Source: Faecalibacterium sp. An121 (lineage in GTDB: Bacteria > Bacillota > Clostridia > Oscillospirales > Ruminococcaceae). From it: DNA of 35,033 nucleotides. Positions 8,220 to 16,528 of the stretch are shown in pieces; within the stretch, counting starts at the first letter, position 1, and every line of letters begins with the position of its first letter. The notes under the pieces were generated by a model. The model saw nothing but the letters and a program-made list of their open reading frames with translations. It was not told the DNA's origin and searched no databases. The DNA is taken from assembly GCF_002160915.1 (NCBI RefSeq), contig NZ_NFLM01000024.1, positions 1 to 35,033 of the forward strand. Direction: 5' to 3'. The position numbers and the translations under genes are program-made.

Positions 8220-8236
8220 ATATGGAGGTTTTCAAC

Positions 8237-8719
8237 ATGGCGAAGCAAGCGAGCGGGAATACCGCGCAGCGCGTGGAAGCGCTGGTGCGTCCCATCGTCG
8301 AGGACATGGGACTGCGGCTTTGGGACGTGGTATTTGAAAAAGAAGGTCCGGAATGGTATCTGCGGGTACTGATCGACCGGGACGGCCCGATGGACACCGA
8401 TACCTGCGCCGCCGTGTCCCATGCGCTGGACCCGGTGCTGGACGAGGTCGACCCCATCCCCCAGAGCTACTATCTGGAGGTGGGCTCCCCGGGTCTGGGC
8501 CGCCGGCTCACCCGGCCTGAGCACTACGACGCCCTGACCGGCCAAACGGTGCGGCTGCGGCTGTACCGGCCCGACGCGGCAGGCCGCCGCCAGCTGGAAG
8601 GCGTCCTGACCGGCCGCCAGGGCGGCGCCGTCACCCTGGACACCGCCGAGGGCCCCGTCACGGTGGAGCTGACCGCGGTCAGCAAGGCCCAGCTGTGCGA
8701 CGATGAGGACTTGTTTTAA
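8237..8719 (+). CDS. rimP: Ribosome maturation factor RimP
   Basis: RimP assists late assembly of the 30S subunit. The 160-residue protein has the N-terminal alpha/beta domain (RVEALVRPIVEDMGLRLWDV), the hallmark SYYLEVGSPGLGRRLTRPEHY and a C-terminal Sm-like beta domain. The start at 8237 (MAKQASGN) is chosen because GGAGG (8224-8228) lies 8 bp upstream. An in-frame ATG at 8183 would put the start inside the attenuator hairpin. It is the first gene of the operon that runs through ribF, and nusA follows after 27 bp. Confidence 0.95.
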   Translation: MAKQASGNTAQRVEALVRPIVEDMGLRLWDVVFEKEGPEWYLRVLIDRDGPMDTDTCAAVSHALDPVLDEVDPIPQSYYLEVGSPGLGRRLTRPEHYDALTGQTVRLRLYRPDAAGRRQLEGVLTGRQGGAVTLDTAEGPVTVELTAVSKAQLCDDEDLF

Positions 8720-8746
8720 TCAACATATTGGGAGGAATACCGAAAA

Positions 8747-9892
8747 ATGGCAGGCAACAATGAATTCTTCGAGGCCCTCACCATGCTGGAGCATGAACGG
8801 GGCATCACCGCCGAATATCTGATCGAGAAGATCCGGGCGGCGATCGTGATCGCCGTCAAAAAGAACTACGATGTGGAGGACGACAACGTCATCGTGGAGA
8901 TCGACCCCGCCGCAGGCGCCTTCAACGTGGCCCTGGTGCAGGACGTGGTGGCCGACGAGGATTGGGAGAACGAGCACACCCAGCTGCCCCTCAGCAAGGC
9001 CCAGACCCTGCGCCGCACCTACCAGGTGGGCGACCGGGTGATCACCCCCCTCAAGACCCGGGACTTCGGCCGCATCGCCGCCCAGACCGCCAAGCACGTC
9101 ATCCGGCAGGGCATCCGGGAGGCCGAGCGCAGCCAGCAGCTCAGCGAGATCCAGTCCAAGAGCCACGACATCGTCATGGCCACCGTCACCCGCGTGGACC
9201 ACGAGCGGGGCCTGGTGGCCGTGGATATGGGCAAGGGCGGCGAAGCCGTGCTGCCCCGCAGCGAGCAGGTGCCGGGCGAGAGCTACACCGAGGGCCAGCA
9301 GCTGCAGGTCTATGTCATCGACGTGGCCGCCACCGAGCGCGGCCCCCGCGTCATGATCAGCCGCACCCATCCCGGCCTGGTCAAGCGCCTGTTCGAGCTG
9401 GAAGTGCCCGAGATCTTCGACGGCACGGTGGAGGTCAAGGCCATCGCCCGGGAGGCCGGTACCCGCACCAAGATGGCGGTGTCCAGCCGGGACGCCAACG
9501 TCAACCCCGTCTCGGCCTGCATCGGCCCCCGCGGGGACCGTGTGGCCGCCGTGGTGGGCCATCTGCACGGCGAGAAGATCGACATCGTGCAGTGGAGCGA
9601 CGATCCCGCCGCCTTCATCGCCTCGGCCCTCAGCCCCGCCAAGGTGCTGAAGGTGGAGCTGCTGCCCGGCGAGAGCCGCTCGTGCCGGGTCACCGTCCCC
9701 GACAACCAGCTCAGCCTGGCCATCGGCAACAAGGGCCAGAACGCCCGCCTGTGCGCCCGGCTGACCGGCTACAACATCGACATCCGCCCCGAGAGCGGCT
9801 ACTATGGCGAGGAGCCCCAGGAGGAGCCCAAGGCCGAGGCCGAGGCCCGGCCCGCGCAGGCAGACCCTGAGGCGGCACCCGCCGCCGAATGA
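8747..9892 (+). CDS. nusA: Transcription termination/antitermination factor NusA
   Basis: NusA binds RNA polymerase and nascent RNA and promotes pausing, intrinsic termination and rRNA antitermination. The 381-residue protein has the N-terminal polymerase-binding domain (MLEHERGITAEYLIEKIRAA). It continues with an S1 domain (MATVTRVDHERGLVAVDMGKG) and two KH domains with CIGPRGDRV and LAIGNKGQNARL. It ends in an acidic Pro/Ala/Glu-rich tail. As usual in Firmicutes it lacks the acidic repeats of the E. coli protein. GGAGG (8731-8735) lies 11 bp before the ATG. The stop overlaps a possible upstream start of rnpM (ATGA at 9889). Expression is probably tuned through the leader hairpin at 8187-8219. 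Confidence 0.97.
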   Translation: MAGNNEFFEALTMLEHERGITAEYLIEKIRAAIVIAVKKNYDVEDDNVIVEIDPAAGAFNVALVQDVVADEDWENEHTQLPLSKAQTLRRTYQVGDRVITPLKTRDFGRIAAQTAKHVIRQGIREAERSQQLSEIQSKSHDIVMATVTRVDHERGLVAVDMGKGGEAVLPRSEQVPGESYTEGQQLQVYVIDVAATERGPRVMISRTHPGLVKRLFELEVPEIFDGTVEVKAIAREAGTRTKMAVSSRDANVNPVSACIGPRGDRVAAVVGHLHGEKIDIVQWSDDPAAFIASALSPAKVLKVELLPGESRSCRVTVPDNQLSLAIGNKGQNARLCARLTGYNIDIRPESGYYGEEPQEEPKAEAEARPAQADPEAAPAAE

Positions 9893-9909
9893 CGGGGGAG
9901 GGACGTGTG

Positions 9910-10215
9910 ATGCCGCAGCACAAGCCGCAAAAAAAGATCCCCATGCGCCAGTGCGTGGGCTGCCAGACCAGCCGCCCCAAAAAGGAGCTGGTGCGGGTGG
10001 TGCGGGGTCCCGACGGGACCATCTCCATCGACACCACCGGCAAAAAGCCGGGCCGGGGCGCGTATCTGTGCCCTGACCCCGCCTGCCTGGCCAAGGCGCA
10101 GAAAAAGAAAGCCCTGGAGCGCAGCTTTGAACAGCCCGTGCCCGCAGGGGTCTACCAGCAGCTGGCCGACCAGCTGGCCGCCGTCCAGAAGGAGGGAACC
10201 GATGCCCAAAGCTAA
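9910..10215 (+). CDS. rnpM: RNA-binding protein YlxR/RnpM
   Basis: This is a small basic nucleic-acid-binding protein of the YlxR family, reported in Bacillus subtilis as an RNase P modulator. The 101-residue product carries the family core MRQCVGCQTSRPKKELVRVVR, cited here in part, and then GRGAYLCPDPAC. Cys15 and Cys18 form the N-terminal CxxC. Two starts are possible. An ATG at 9889 overlaps the nusA stop. The ATG at 9910 has the run GGGGGAGGG (9894-9902) 7 bp upstream, and that one is preferred. The last 14 bases overlap ylxQ, so the two are probably translationally coupled. Confidence 0.9.
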   Translation: MPQHKPQKKIPMRQCVGCQTSRPKKELVRVVRGPDGTISIDTTGKKPGRGAYLCPDPACLAKAQKKKALERSFEQPVPAGVYQQLADQLAAVQKEGTDAQS

Positions 10216-10576
10216 AGCTGCGCCCAAGCCCGCCATGCCCCCCGAGGACGCTTTGTTCCAGGCCCTCAGCCTGTGCCGCAAGGCGGGCAGGCTGGTGATG
10301 GGGTTTGACGCCGTGGAGGAAGCCGCCCTCAGCGGCAAAGCCTGGCTGGCGCTCACCGCCGCCGATGCCAGCCCCAAGACCGCGAGCCGCCTGCGCGCGA
10401 GCATCGGCGACGTGGTGGACGTGCTGGCCCTGCCTTTGACCATGGAGCGGCTGGCCCCCCTGGGCCGCCGGCCCATGGCCGTATGCGCCGTCACCGACCG
10501 CAACCTGGCAAAGCTCTGCTATGACCGGCTGCAGGCCTGCGGCGCCATCAAATACGAGGAGGATATAAGCGAATGA
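10202..10576 (+). CDS. ylxQ: L7Ae-family ribosomal protein-like YlxQ
   Basis: This is a member of the L7Ae/L30e/S12e/Gadd45 family that binds kink-turn RNA. It is found between rnpM and infB in Firmicutes. The 124-residue protein has a short basic, proline-rich N-terminus, followed by the core [21 protein letters not shown] and a C-terminal [19 protein letters not shown] segment. A strong GGAGGG lies just upstream of the start at 10202, inside rnpM. An in-frame extension to 10127 has no family similarity. The stop overlaps the infB start as ATGA (10573-10576). Confidence 0.88.
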   Translation: MPKAKAAPKPAMPPEDALFQALSLCRKAGRLVMGFDAVEEAALSGKAWLALTAADASPKTASRLRASIGDVVDVLALPLTMERLAPLGRRPMAVCAVTDRNLAKLCYDRLQACGAIKYEEDISE

Positions 10577-12990
10577 TCGTAAAATATAAAGTCACAGATT
10601 TTGCAAAGGACACCGGCCTTTCGGTCAAGAAGATCCTCGACACCTTGACCCAGGCCGGGATCAAGGACAAAAAGAACAGCTCCACCCTGGAAGAAAAGGA
10701 GCTGAACCTTTTGCTGGACCGTCTCAGCAGCCAGAACAGCGAGGCGGACCTGTCGGCCTTCCTGAACAGCGCCCGGCCCGAGCCCAAGGCCGCCCCCGCC
10801 CCCGCCGCCAAGAACGGCCAGAAGGGCGCCGGCAGCAGCGGCGGCGCCAAACAGGGCGCAAAGCAGCAGCCGGCCGAAAAGCACAAGCCCGCGCCCCAGG
10901 CCCACAAGAAGCGGGACGAAAAGACCGTCTCCCTCAGTGAGCTGGGCCGGGAGACCGGCACCAAGGCCTCTGCCGCCGAATCGGTGCAGGTCAAGCGCCA
11001 GGACAACCAGGTGACGGTGGATACCCGCACGGTGGATGTCAACGTGGACCGCTTCGACGTGCGTTACGACGACCTGGCCTCCACCAAGAACACCGAGAAC
11101 CGCCGCAAGCCCACCCCCCAGGGCAACAAGCAGAAGTTCACCCAGCGGGGCCAGCGCCAGCGCCAGCAGTACCAGAAGGGCAAGCGGGAGACCGAGGCCG
11201 AGCGGATGCAGCGCATCCAGCTGGAGAAGGCCCGCAACGCCCAGCTGAAGGTGTCCATCCCCGACGAGATCACGGTGGGTGAGCTGGCCGCCCGGCTCAA
11301 GCAGCAGGCCGGCAAGGTGATCGCCAAGTTCATGCAGATGGGCGAGATGCACGCCATCAACGACGTCATCGATTTCGATACCGCCTCCCTCATCGCCGAG
11401 GAGTTCCACGCCAAGGTGGAGCACGAGGTGCACGTCACCATCGAGGAGCGTCTGTTCGAGCCGGAGCAGGACAACGAAGCCGATCTGCAGCCCCGTCCCC
11501 CGGTGGTCTGCGTCATGGGCCACGTCGACCACGGCAAGACCAGCATCCTGGACGCCATCCGCAAGACCAACGTCACGGCCGGCGAGGCCGGCGGCATCAC
11601 CCAGGCCATCGGCGCGTACCAGGTCAAGGTGGGGGATGACCTGATCACCTTCCTGGATACCCCCGGCCACGAGGCGTTCACCTCCATGCGTGCCCGCGGC
11701 GCCAACATGACCGACATCGCGGTGCTGGTGGTGGCTGCCGATGACGGCATCATGCCCCAGACCATCGAGTCCATCAACCACGCCAAGGCCGCCAACGTCA
11801 AGGTGATCGTGGCCATCAACAAGATGGATAAACCCACCGCCAACCCCGAGCGGGTGATGGAGGACCTGACCAAGTACGGCCTCATCGCCGAGGACTGGGG
11901 CGGCGATACCGCCTGCATCCCGGTGTCCGCCCTCACCGGCAAGGGCATCAGCGACCTGCTGGAGCGCATCGCCCTGGAGGCCGAGGTGATGGAGCTGAAG
12001 GCCAACCCCAACCGCCGCGCCAAGGGCGCCGTGGTGGAAGCCCGCCTGGACAAGGGCCAGGGCCCCATCGCCACCCTGCTGGTCCAGAACGGCACGCTGC
12101 ACATCGGCGATGTGCTGATCGCCGGCACCGCCGTGGGCCGCGTGCGCACCATGCGGGACGACAAGGGCCGTTCCATTGCCAACGCCACCCCCTCCACCCC
12201 CGTGGAGATCACCGGCCTGACCGCCGTGCCCGAGGCGGGCGACCTGTTCGAGGCGGTGGCCGACGAGCGCCTGGCCCGTGAGCTGGCCGAGAAGCGCGCC
12301 GCTGCCGCCAAGGAGAAGCAGTTCTCCGCCTTCCAGAAGGTCACCCTGGATAACCTGTTCACCCAGATGGCCCAGAACGACATGAAGGAACTGGCCATCG
12401 TGGTCAAGGCCGACGTGCAGGGCTCTGCCGAGGCCGTCAAGCAGTCGCTGGAGAAGCTGTCCAACGAGGAAGTGCGGGTGCGGGTCATCCACGCCGGCGT
12501 GGGCGCCATCAGCAAGTCGGACGTGGACCTGGCCGACGCATCCAACGCCATCATCATCGGCTTCAACGTCCGCCCCGACAACATCGCCAAGGAGGCCGCC
12601 GCGGCCACCAAGGTGGAAATGCGGATGTACCGCGTCATCTACGACGCCATCAACGATGTGTCCGATGCCATGAAGGGCATGCTGGCGCCCAAATACCGCG
12701 AGGTGTCCCTGGGCGAGCTGCAGGTGCGCCAGGTGTACAAGATCAGCAGCGTGGGCACCGTGGCCGGCTGCCGCGTCACCTCGGGCAAGATCACCCGGGA
12801 CAGCAAGATCCGTGTGGTGCGGGACGGCATCGTCATCGCGGAGGACGAGATCGCATCCCTGCGCCGCTTCAAGGACGACGTCAAGGAAGTGGCCGAGGGC
12901 TACGAGTGCGGCGTCACCCTGGCCAAGTTCTCGGACGTGAAGGAGGGCGACGTGTACGAGGCCTTCCGGATGGAGGAGTACCGCGACTGA
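10573..12990 (+). CDS. infB: Translation initiation factor IF-2
   Basis: IF-2 is a GTPase that brings fMet-tRNA to the 30S subunit and promotes subunit joining. The 805-residue protein begins with a small IF2_N-like domain ([19 protein letters not shown]). A low-complexity linker rich in Ala, Lys, Gln and Arg follows to about residue 215, then a second IF2_N domain. The G domain has GHVDHGKT (316-323), [12 protein letters not shown] and SAL. Domains II to IV end in [29 protein letters not shown] about 10 bp before the ATG lies within ylxQ. The linker is a likely site of length variation between strains. Confidence 0.97.
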   Translation: MIVKYKVTDFAKDTGLSVKKILDTLTQAGIKDKKNSSTLEEKELNLLLDRLSSQNSEADLSAFLNSARPEPKAAPAPAAKNGQKGAGSSGGAKQGAKQQPAEKHKPAPQAHKKRDEKTVSLSELGRETGTKASAAESVQVKRQDNQVTVDTRTVDVNVDRFDVRYDDLASTKNTENRRKPTPQGNKQKFTQRGQRQRQQYQKGKRETEAERMQRIQLEKARNAQLKVSIPDEITVGELAARLKQQAGKVIAKFMQMGEMHAINDVIDFDTASLIAEEFHAKVEHEVHVTIEERLFEPEQDNEADLQPRPPVVCVMGHVDHGKTSILDAIRKTNVTAGEAGGITQAIGAYQVKVGDDLITFLDTPGHEAFTSMRARGANMTDIAVLVVAADDGIMPQTIESINHAKAANVKVIVAINKMDKPTANPERVMEDLTKYGLIAEDWGGDTACIPVSALTGKGISDLLERIALEAEVMELKANPNRRAKGAVVEARLDKGQGPIATLLVQNGTLHIGDVLIAGTAVGRVRTMRDDKGRSIANATPSTPVEITGLTAVPEAGDLFEAVADERLARELAEKRAAAAKEKQFSAFQKVTLDNLFTQMAQNDMKELAIVVKADVQGSAEAVKQSLEKLSNEEVRVRVIHAGVGAISKSDVDLADASNAIIIGFNVRPDNIAKEAAAATKVEMRMYRVIYDAINDVSDAMKGMLAPKYREVSLGELQVRQVYKISSVGTVAGCRVTSGKITRDSKIRVVRDGIVIAEDEIASLRRFKDDVKEVAEGYECGVTLAKFSDVKEGDVYEAFRMEEYRD

Positions 12991-13053
12991 GCGCTCCCCG
13001 GACCAAGAGCATGACGGGCCGTTTTTCGCGCGCCGTGAGAAGGGAGAAAAGCT

Positions 13054-13425
13054 ATGTCTGAAAAAAATATGGGCCGTCTGGCCCAGGATATGAAGCGGGA
13101 GCTGATCGCCATCATTTCCCGCCTGAAGGACCCCCGCCTGGAGGGGGGCCTGCTGACCGTCACCCGGCTGGATGTGACGGCCGACCTGGATGTGGCCAAG
13201 GTGTATGTCAGCGTCATGGGCCATGAGGGCGGCCCCGCCCCGGTGGTCCAGGCCCTGAACGGGGCCGCCGGCCATGTGCGCACCGAGCTGAGCCGCAAAA
13301 TGCACATCCGCAAGGCCCCCCGGCTGGTGTTCGTGGAGGATGACGGCGCGGCCTATGCCGCCCACATCAACCAGCTGCTCAAGGACCTGAAGGTGGATGA
13401 GGACGGTCCCGCAGAGGATGCGTGA
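13054..13425 (+). CDS. rbfA: 30S ribosome-binding factor RbfA
   Basis: RbfA is a cold-shock-associated KH-type factor that binds immature 30S subunits near helix 1 of 16S rRNA. The 123-residue protein shows the typical start GRLAQDMKRELIAIISRLKDPRL, cited in part, and the RKMHIRKAPRLVFVED segment. GAAGGGAG lies upstream with suitable spacing. A 63-bp gap separates it from infB and contains no convincing terminator, so it is probably in the same transcript. Confidence 0.95.
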   Translation: MSEKNMGRLAQDMKRELIAIISRLKDPRLEGGLLTVTRLDVTADLDVAKVYVSVMGHEGGPAPVVQALNGAAGHVRTELSRKMHIRKAPRLVFVEDDGAAYAAHINQLLKDLKVDEDGPAEDA

Positions 13426-13453
13426 CCCTGCGCCGGAAAGGATGACGACAGCT

Positions 13454-14434
13454 ATGACCCAATCCATGCATGTGGAACAGGCCGCTGCCCGGCTGCTGGA
13501 AGCTGGGCAGGTGCTGATCCTGTGCCACAAGAACCCCGACGGGGATACCATCGGCTGCGGCGCCGCCCTCTGCCATGTCCTCAACGGCATGGGCCGCCAG
13601 GCGGCGGTGCTCTGCGCCGACCCCATCCCGCCCCGCCTGTCCTTCACCCGGCCCAGGCTGTTCCGGGGCGAGTTTGTCCCGGATCTGGTGGTGGCGGTGG
13701 ATGTGGCAGGGGTGGCCCTGCTGGGGGATGCGGGCCTGATGCCCGCTTACAGCCGCCATGTGGATCTGTGCATCGACCACCATGCGGGCAACGGAGGCTA
13801 TGCCGACTGCACCCTGCTGGACGCCTCGGCGGCAGCCGCGGCCGAACTGCTGTGGGAGGTGCTGCAGGCCATGGGGGCTGAGATCACCCCGCTGGTGGCC
13901 GACTGCCTGTACACCGGCCTTGCCACCGACACCGGCTGCTTCCGCTTTGCCAACACCACCGCCCGCACCCACCGGGTGGCCGCCGGCCTGATCGAGGCCG
14001 GGGCCCGGGTGGAGGAGCTGAACACCATCCTGTTCGCCACCCGGAGCCGGGGCCAGATGGAGGCCGAGCGGATCGCCCGCAGCCACCTGACCTACGAGCT
14101 GGAGGGCCGGTGCGCCGTCATCTGGCTGGACCGGGACGAGACGGCCGCCAGCGGCGCCGACCCCGCCGACCTGGACGAGCTGACCGCCCTGCCCATCGGC
14201 ATCGAAGGGGTGCAGGTGGGCCTGACCTTCCGTCAGCTGCCCGGCGGCAGCTGGCGGGTCAGCATCCGCACCGCCAAAGGGGTGGACGCCTGCGCCATCG
14301 CCCGGCGTCTGGGCGGCGGCGGGCACCTGCGGGCCGCAGGCTGTGAACTGCTGGGCACGCTGGACAACGCCCGGCAGGCGGTGCTGGCCGAGGCCCGGGC
14401 GGTGCTGGACGCCGGCGAGGAGGCCCGGCCATGA
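13454..14434 (+). CDS. nrnA: Bifunctional oligoribonuclease / pAp phosphatase NrnA (DHH/DHHA1)
   Basis: NrnA degrades short oligoribonucleotides and, in many Firmicutes, converts 3'-phosphoadenosine 5'-phosphate to AMP. The 326-residue protein has all DHH-family metal motifs: HKNPDGD (25-31), Asp83 in AVDVAG, IDHH (Asp108, His109, His110) and the TGLATDTGCF region. A DHHA1 domain with GGGGHLRAAGC follows. In-frame ATG codons occur at 13442 and 13454. The only Shine-Dalgarno-like run, GGAAAGG (13435-13441), touches the first, so the second (MTQSMHVEQ) is preferred. The stop overlaps truB as ATGA. Confidence 0.92.
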   Translation: MTQSMHVEQAAARLLEAGQVLILCHKNPDGDTIGCGAALCHVLNGMGRQAAVLCADPIPPRLSFTRPRLFRGEFVPDLVVAVDVAGVALLGDAGLMPAYSRHVDLCIDHHAGNGGYADCTLLDASAAAAAELLWEVLQAMGAEITPLVADCLYTGLATDTGCFRFANTTARTHRVAAGLIEAGARVEELNTILFATRSRGQMEAERIARSHLTYELEGRCAVIWLDRDETAASGADPADLDELTALPIGIEGVQVGLTFRQLPGGSWRVSIRTAKGVDACAIARRLGGGGHLRAAGCELLGTLDNARQAVLAEARAVLDAGEEARP

Positions 14435-15312
14435 TGCAGGGGATCCTTGTGGTGGACAAGCCCGCCGGCTGGACCAGCTTTGACGTCATTGCCAAACTGC
14501 GGGGGGTGCTGGGCACCCGCAAGCTGGGGCACAGCGGTACGCTGGACCCCATGGCCACCGGGGTGCTGCCCGTGTTCTGCGGCTCTGCCAGCAAGGCGGT
14601 GGACCTCCAGCTGGACCATGACAAGACCTACCGGGCCGTCCTGCGCCTGGGCTGCCGCACCGATACCGGGGACGTCACCGGCAGGGTGCTGGAACAGCGC
14701 CCCGTCACGGGGGGAGAGAAGGAGCTGCTGGAGGTACTGCCCCGGTTCGTAGGGCCCCAGATGCAGACGCCCCCCATGTACTCGGCGGTGAAGGTGAACG
14801 GCCAGCCCCTCTACAAGGCGGCCCGCCAGGGCCTGGAGGTGGAGCGCAAGCCCCGGCCCATCCAGGTCTACGCCATCGAGTACCAGGGCAGCCCGGCCCC
14901 CGGGGAATACACGCTGCTGGTGCGCTGCTCCAAGGGCACCTATATCCGTACCCTGCTGGAGGAGATCGCGGCGGCCATGGGCCAGCTCGGCACCATGAGC
15001 GCGCTGCGGCGGGTCCGGGCGGGCCTTTTTGCCGAGGCCGACGCCCACACCATGGACTGCATCCTGGAGGCGCGGCAGCAGGGGACGCTGGAGGCGCTGC
15101 TGCTGCCGGTGGAGCGGGTGTTCGAGCCGCTGCCGCTTTTGACGGCGGACGCGCGGGTGGCCGCCCATCTGATGAATGGCTGCCCCACCAGCCGCTATCC
15201 GGCCCCGGACGGGCGATACCGGGTGCGGGACGCCGCCGGCGCCTTTCTGGGCCTGGCCAATGTGACAGGCGGGGTGCTGCGCGTGGAAAAACTGTTTGTG
15301 GAGCGGGGCTGA
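14431..15312 (+). CDS. truB: tRNA pseudouridine(55) synthase TruB
   Basis: TruB makes pseudouridine 55 in the T loop of tRNAs. The 293-residue protein carries the catalytic motif KLGHSGTLDPMATGVL with nucleophile Asp39. It also has the family segments YRAVLRLGCRTDTGD and MYSAVKVNGQPLYKAARQG, the RCSKGTYIRTLLEEI region, and a PUA-like C-terminus. The start overlaps the nrnA stop (ATGA). GAGGAGG (14417-14423) lies 7 bp upstream, within nrnA. A second ATG three bases later is equally possible. ribF follows after 37 bp. Confidence 0.96.
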   Translation: MMQGILVVDKPAGWTSFDVIAKLRGVLGTRKLGHSGTLDPMATGVLPVFCGSASKAVDLQLDHDKTYRAVLRLGCRTDTGDVTGRVLEQRPVTGGEKELLEVLPRFVGPQMQTPPMYSAVKVNGQPLYKAARQGLEVERKPRPIQVYAIEYQGSPAPGEYTLLVRCSKGTYIRTLLEEIAAAMGQLGTMSALRRVRAGLFAEADAHTMDCILEARQQGTLEALLLPVERVFEPLPLLTADARVAAHLMNGCPTSRYPAPDGRYRVRDAAGAFLGLANVTGGVLRVEKLFVERG

Positions 15313-15349
15313 CCCGGGCCGCCGCTTGCTGAAGATATAAAGAGGAACT

Positions 15350-16264
15350 ATGCAGATCTATCCAACCATGTCCCCCCTGGATCTGGGGGACAAGCAGGGC
15401 AGCGCGGTGGCTTTGGGCTACTTCGACGGCATCCATCTGGGCCACCGTGCGGTGATCGGCGGGGCGGTGGACTGGGCCAGGGCCCATGGGGCCGCTCCGG
15501 CGGTGTTCACCTTCCAGCTGCCGGCCGGCAGCAAGATGAAGGGCCGCCGGCTGCTGTCCACCGAGGACAAGCACCGGATCATCGCCGGCCTGGGGGTGGA
15601 GCATTACCTGGTCCCCGCCTTTGAGGACATCCAGGCCATGACCCCCGAGCAGTTCGTGCGGGGGCTGGTGACCGATTGCCGGGCCAGGGCCCTGTTCTGC
15701 GGGGAAAACTTCACCTTTGGGGCCAAAGCCGCCGGCGACCCCGGCCTGCTGCGCCAGCTGTGCGCCCCCCTGGGCGTGGAGGTATATGTCCAGCCCATGG
15801 CCCAGTTCGAGGGCAAGCCGGTCTCCTCCAGCCGCATCCGCTCTGCCCTGGAGGGAGGCGACATCCCCGCCGCCAACGCCATGCTGGGCGCGCCCTATGC
15901 CATCCGGTTCCCGGTGCAGCATGGGGCAGGGCTGGGCCGCACCCTGGGTGTGCCCACCATCAACCAGATCTACCCCGCAGGCTACCAGCTGCCCCGGTAC
16001 GGCATCTACATCACCCGCACCACCATCGGAGGGGCCAGCTATCCTTCGGCCACCGGTCTGGGCTCCCGGCCCACCGTCAACGACGATCCCGCCAAGGTCA
16101 CCTGCGAGACCTTCATCCCCGGTTTCTCGGGCGATCTGTACGGCGCGGACCCGGTGGTGGAGTTCTTTGCCTACCTGAGCCCCAGCAAAAAATTCGATAC
16201 CCTGGACCAGCTGCGGGACTGCATCCAAAACGCCGCCCGCCGCGCCCAGGAATATTTCCAATAA
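15350..16264 (+). CDS. ribF: Bifunctional riboflavin kinase / FAD synthetase
   Basis: RibF converts riboflavin to FMN and then to FAD. The 304-residue protein has an N-terminal adenylyltransferase domain with GYFDGIHLGH (23-32) and SSSRIRSAL. The C-terminal kinase domain has GLGRTLGVPTIN, then GLGSRPTVND and CETFIPGF. The N-terminal FAD-synthetase part looks complete. It is the last gene of the rimP operon. In many Firmicutes rpsO follows ribF directly; here a repeat and an opposing esterase gene intervene. Confidence 0.95.
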   Translation: MQIYPTMSPLDLGDKQGSAVALGYFDGIHLGHRAVIGGAVDWARAHGAAPAVFTFQLPAGSKMKGRRLLSTEDKHRIIAGLGVEHYLVPAFEDIQAMTPEQFVRGLVTDCRARALFCGENFTFGAKAAGDPGLLRQLCAPLGVEVYVQPMAQFEGKPVSSSRIRSALEGGDIPAANAMLGAPYAIRFPVQHGAGLGRTLGVPTINQIYPAGYQLPRYGIYITRTTIGGASYPSATGLGSRPTVNDDPAKVTCETFIPGFSGDLYGADPVVEFFAYLSPSKKFDTLDQLRDCIQNAARRAQEYFQ

Positions 16265-16286
16265 ACAGCGTGTCGAAAAACGACAC

Positions 16287-16480
16287 GCTCCAGGGGGAAC
16301 CCATTTCTGCCCGCATACGCGGGTCAGAAATTCCTTCCCCCTGGTATCCCCCTGGGGACAAAATTTAGCGCTGAACCGCGCACTCGGCCTTACGGCCTCG
16401 CACACTCTCAGCGCCAAATTTCCCTGTATGTGTCCCATCCATCCGCACATGTCGGCTGGACGGGACTTTTTTGACAGTCT
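16287..16480 (+). repeat. Structured intergenic repeat, copy A (3' of ribF)
   Basis: This 194-bp element is about 94% identical to copy B at 22573-22767, which is inverted. It holds three nested stem-loops. In the first, CCAGGGGGAA pairs with TTCCCCCTGG, then ATTTCTG with CAGAAAT, with an apical hairpin at 16310-16323. In the second, GCGCTGA (16368-16374) pairs with TCAGCGC (16408-16414) around a GGCC-TTAC-GGCC hairpin. In the third, GTCCCATCCA (16432-16441) pairs with TGGACGGGAC (16457-16466) with one mismatch, and six T follow. A separate 9-bp hairpin (16267-16289) overlaps its left edge right after the ribF stop. No open frame with a ribosome site and no terminal inverted repeats were found. 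Confidence 0.9.
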
Positions 16481-16488
16481 GAAAAAAT

Positions 16489-16516
16489 CCCGCTGCTTTT
16501 GGAGCAGCGGGCTTTT
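16489..16516. terminator. Bidirectional intrinsic terminator between ribF and the esterase
   Basis: CCCGCTGCT (16489-16497) pairs perfectly with AGCAGCGGG (16503-16511). It is preceded by AAAAAA (16482-16487) and followed by TTTTT (16512-16516 after a C). It can serve both the plus-strand ribF transcript and the minus-strand esterase transcript. Confidence 0.85.
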
Positions 16517-16528
16517 TGCGTCTTGCGG

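Noticed and set aside
12991-13053. A terminator between infB and rbfA (ACGGGCCGTTTTT)
   Set aside because: The apparent inverted repeat would need a loop of one base. No stable stem can form, so co-transcription is more likely.
10519-13647. A 1042-codon antisense frame opposite infB and rbfA
   Set aside because: It is a compositional shadow of infB. It has no ribosome site or recognisable domain.
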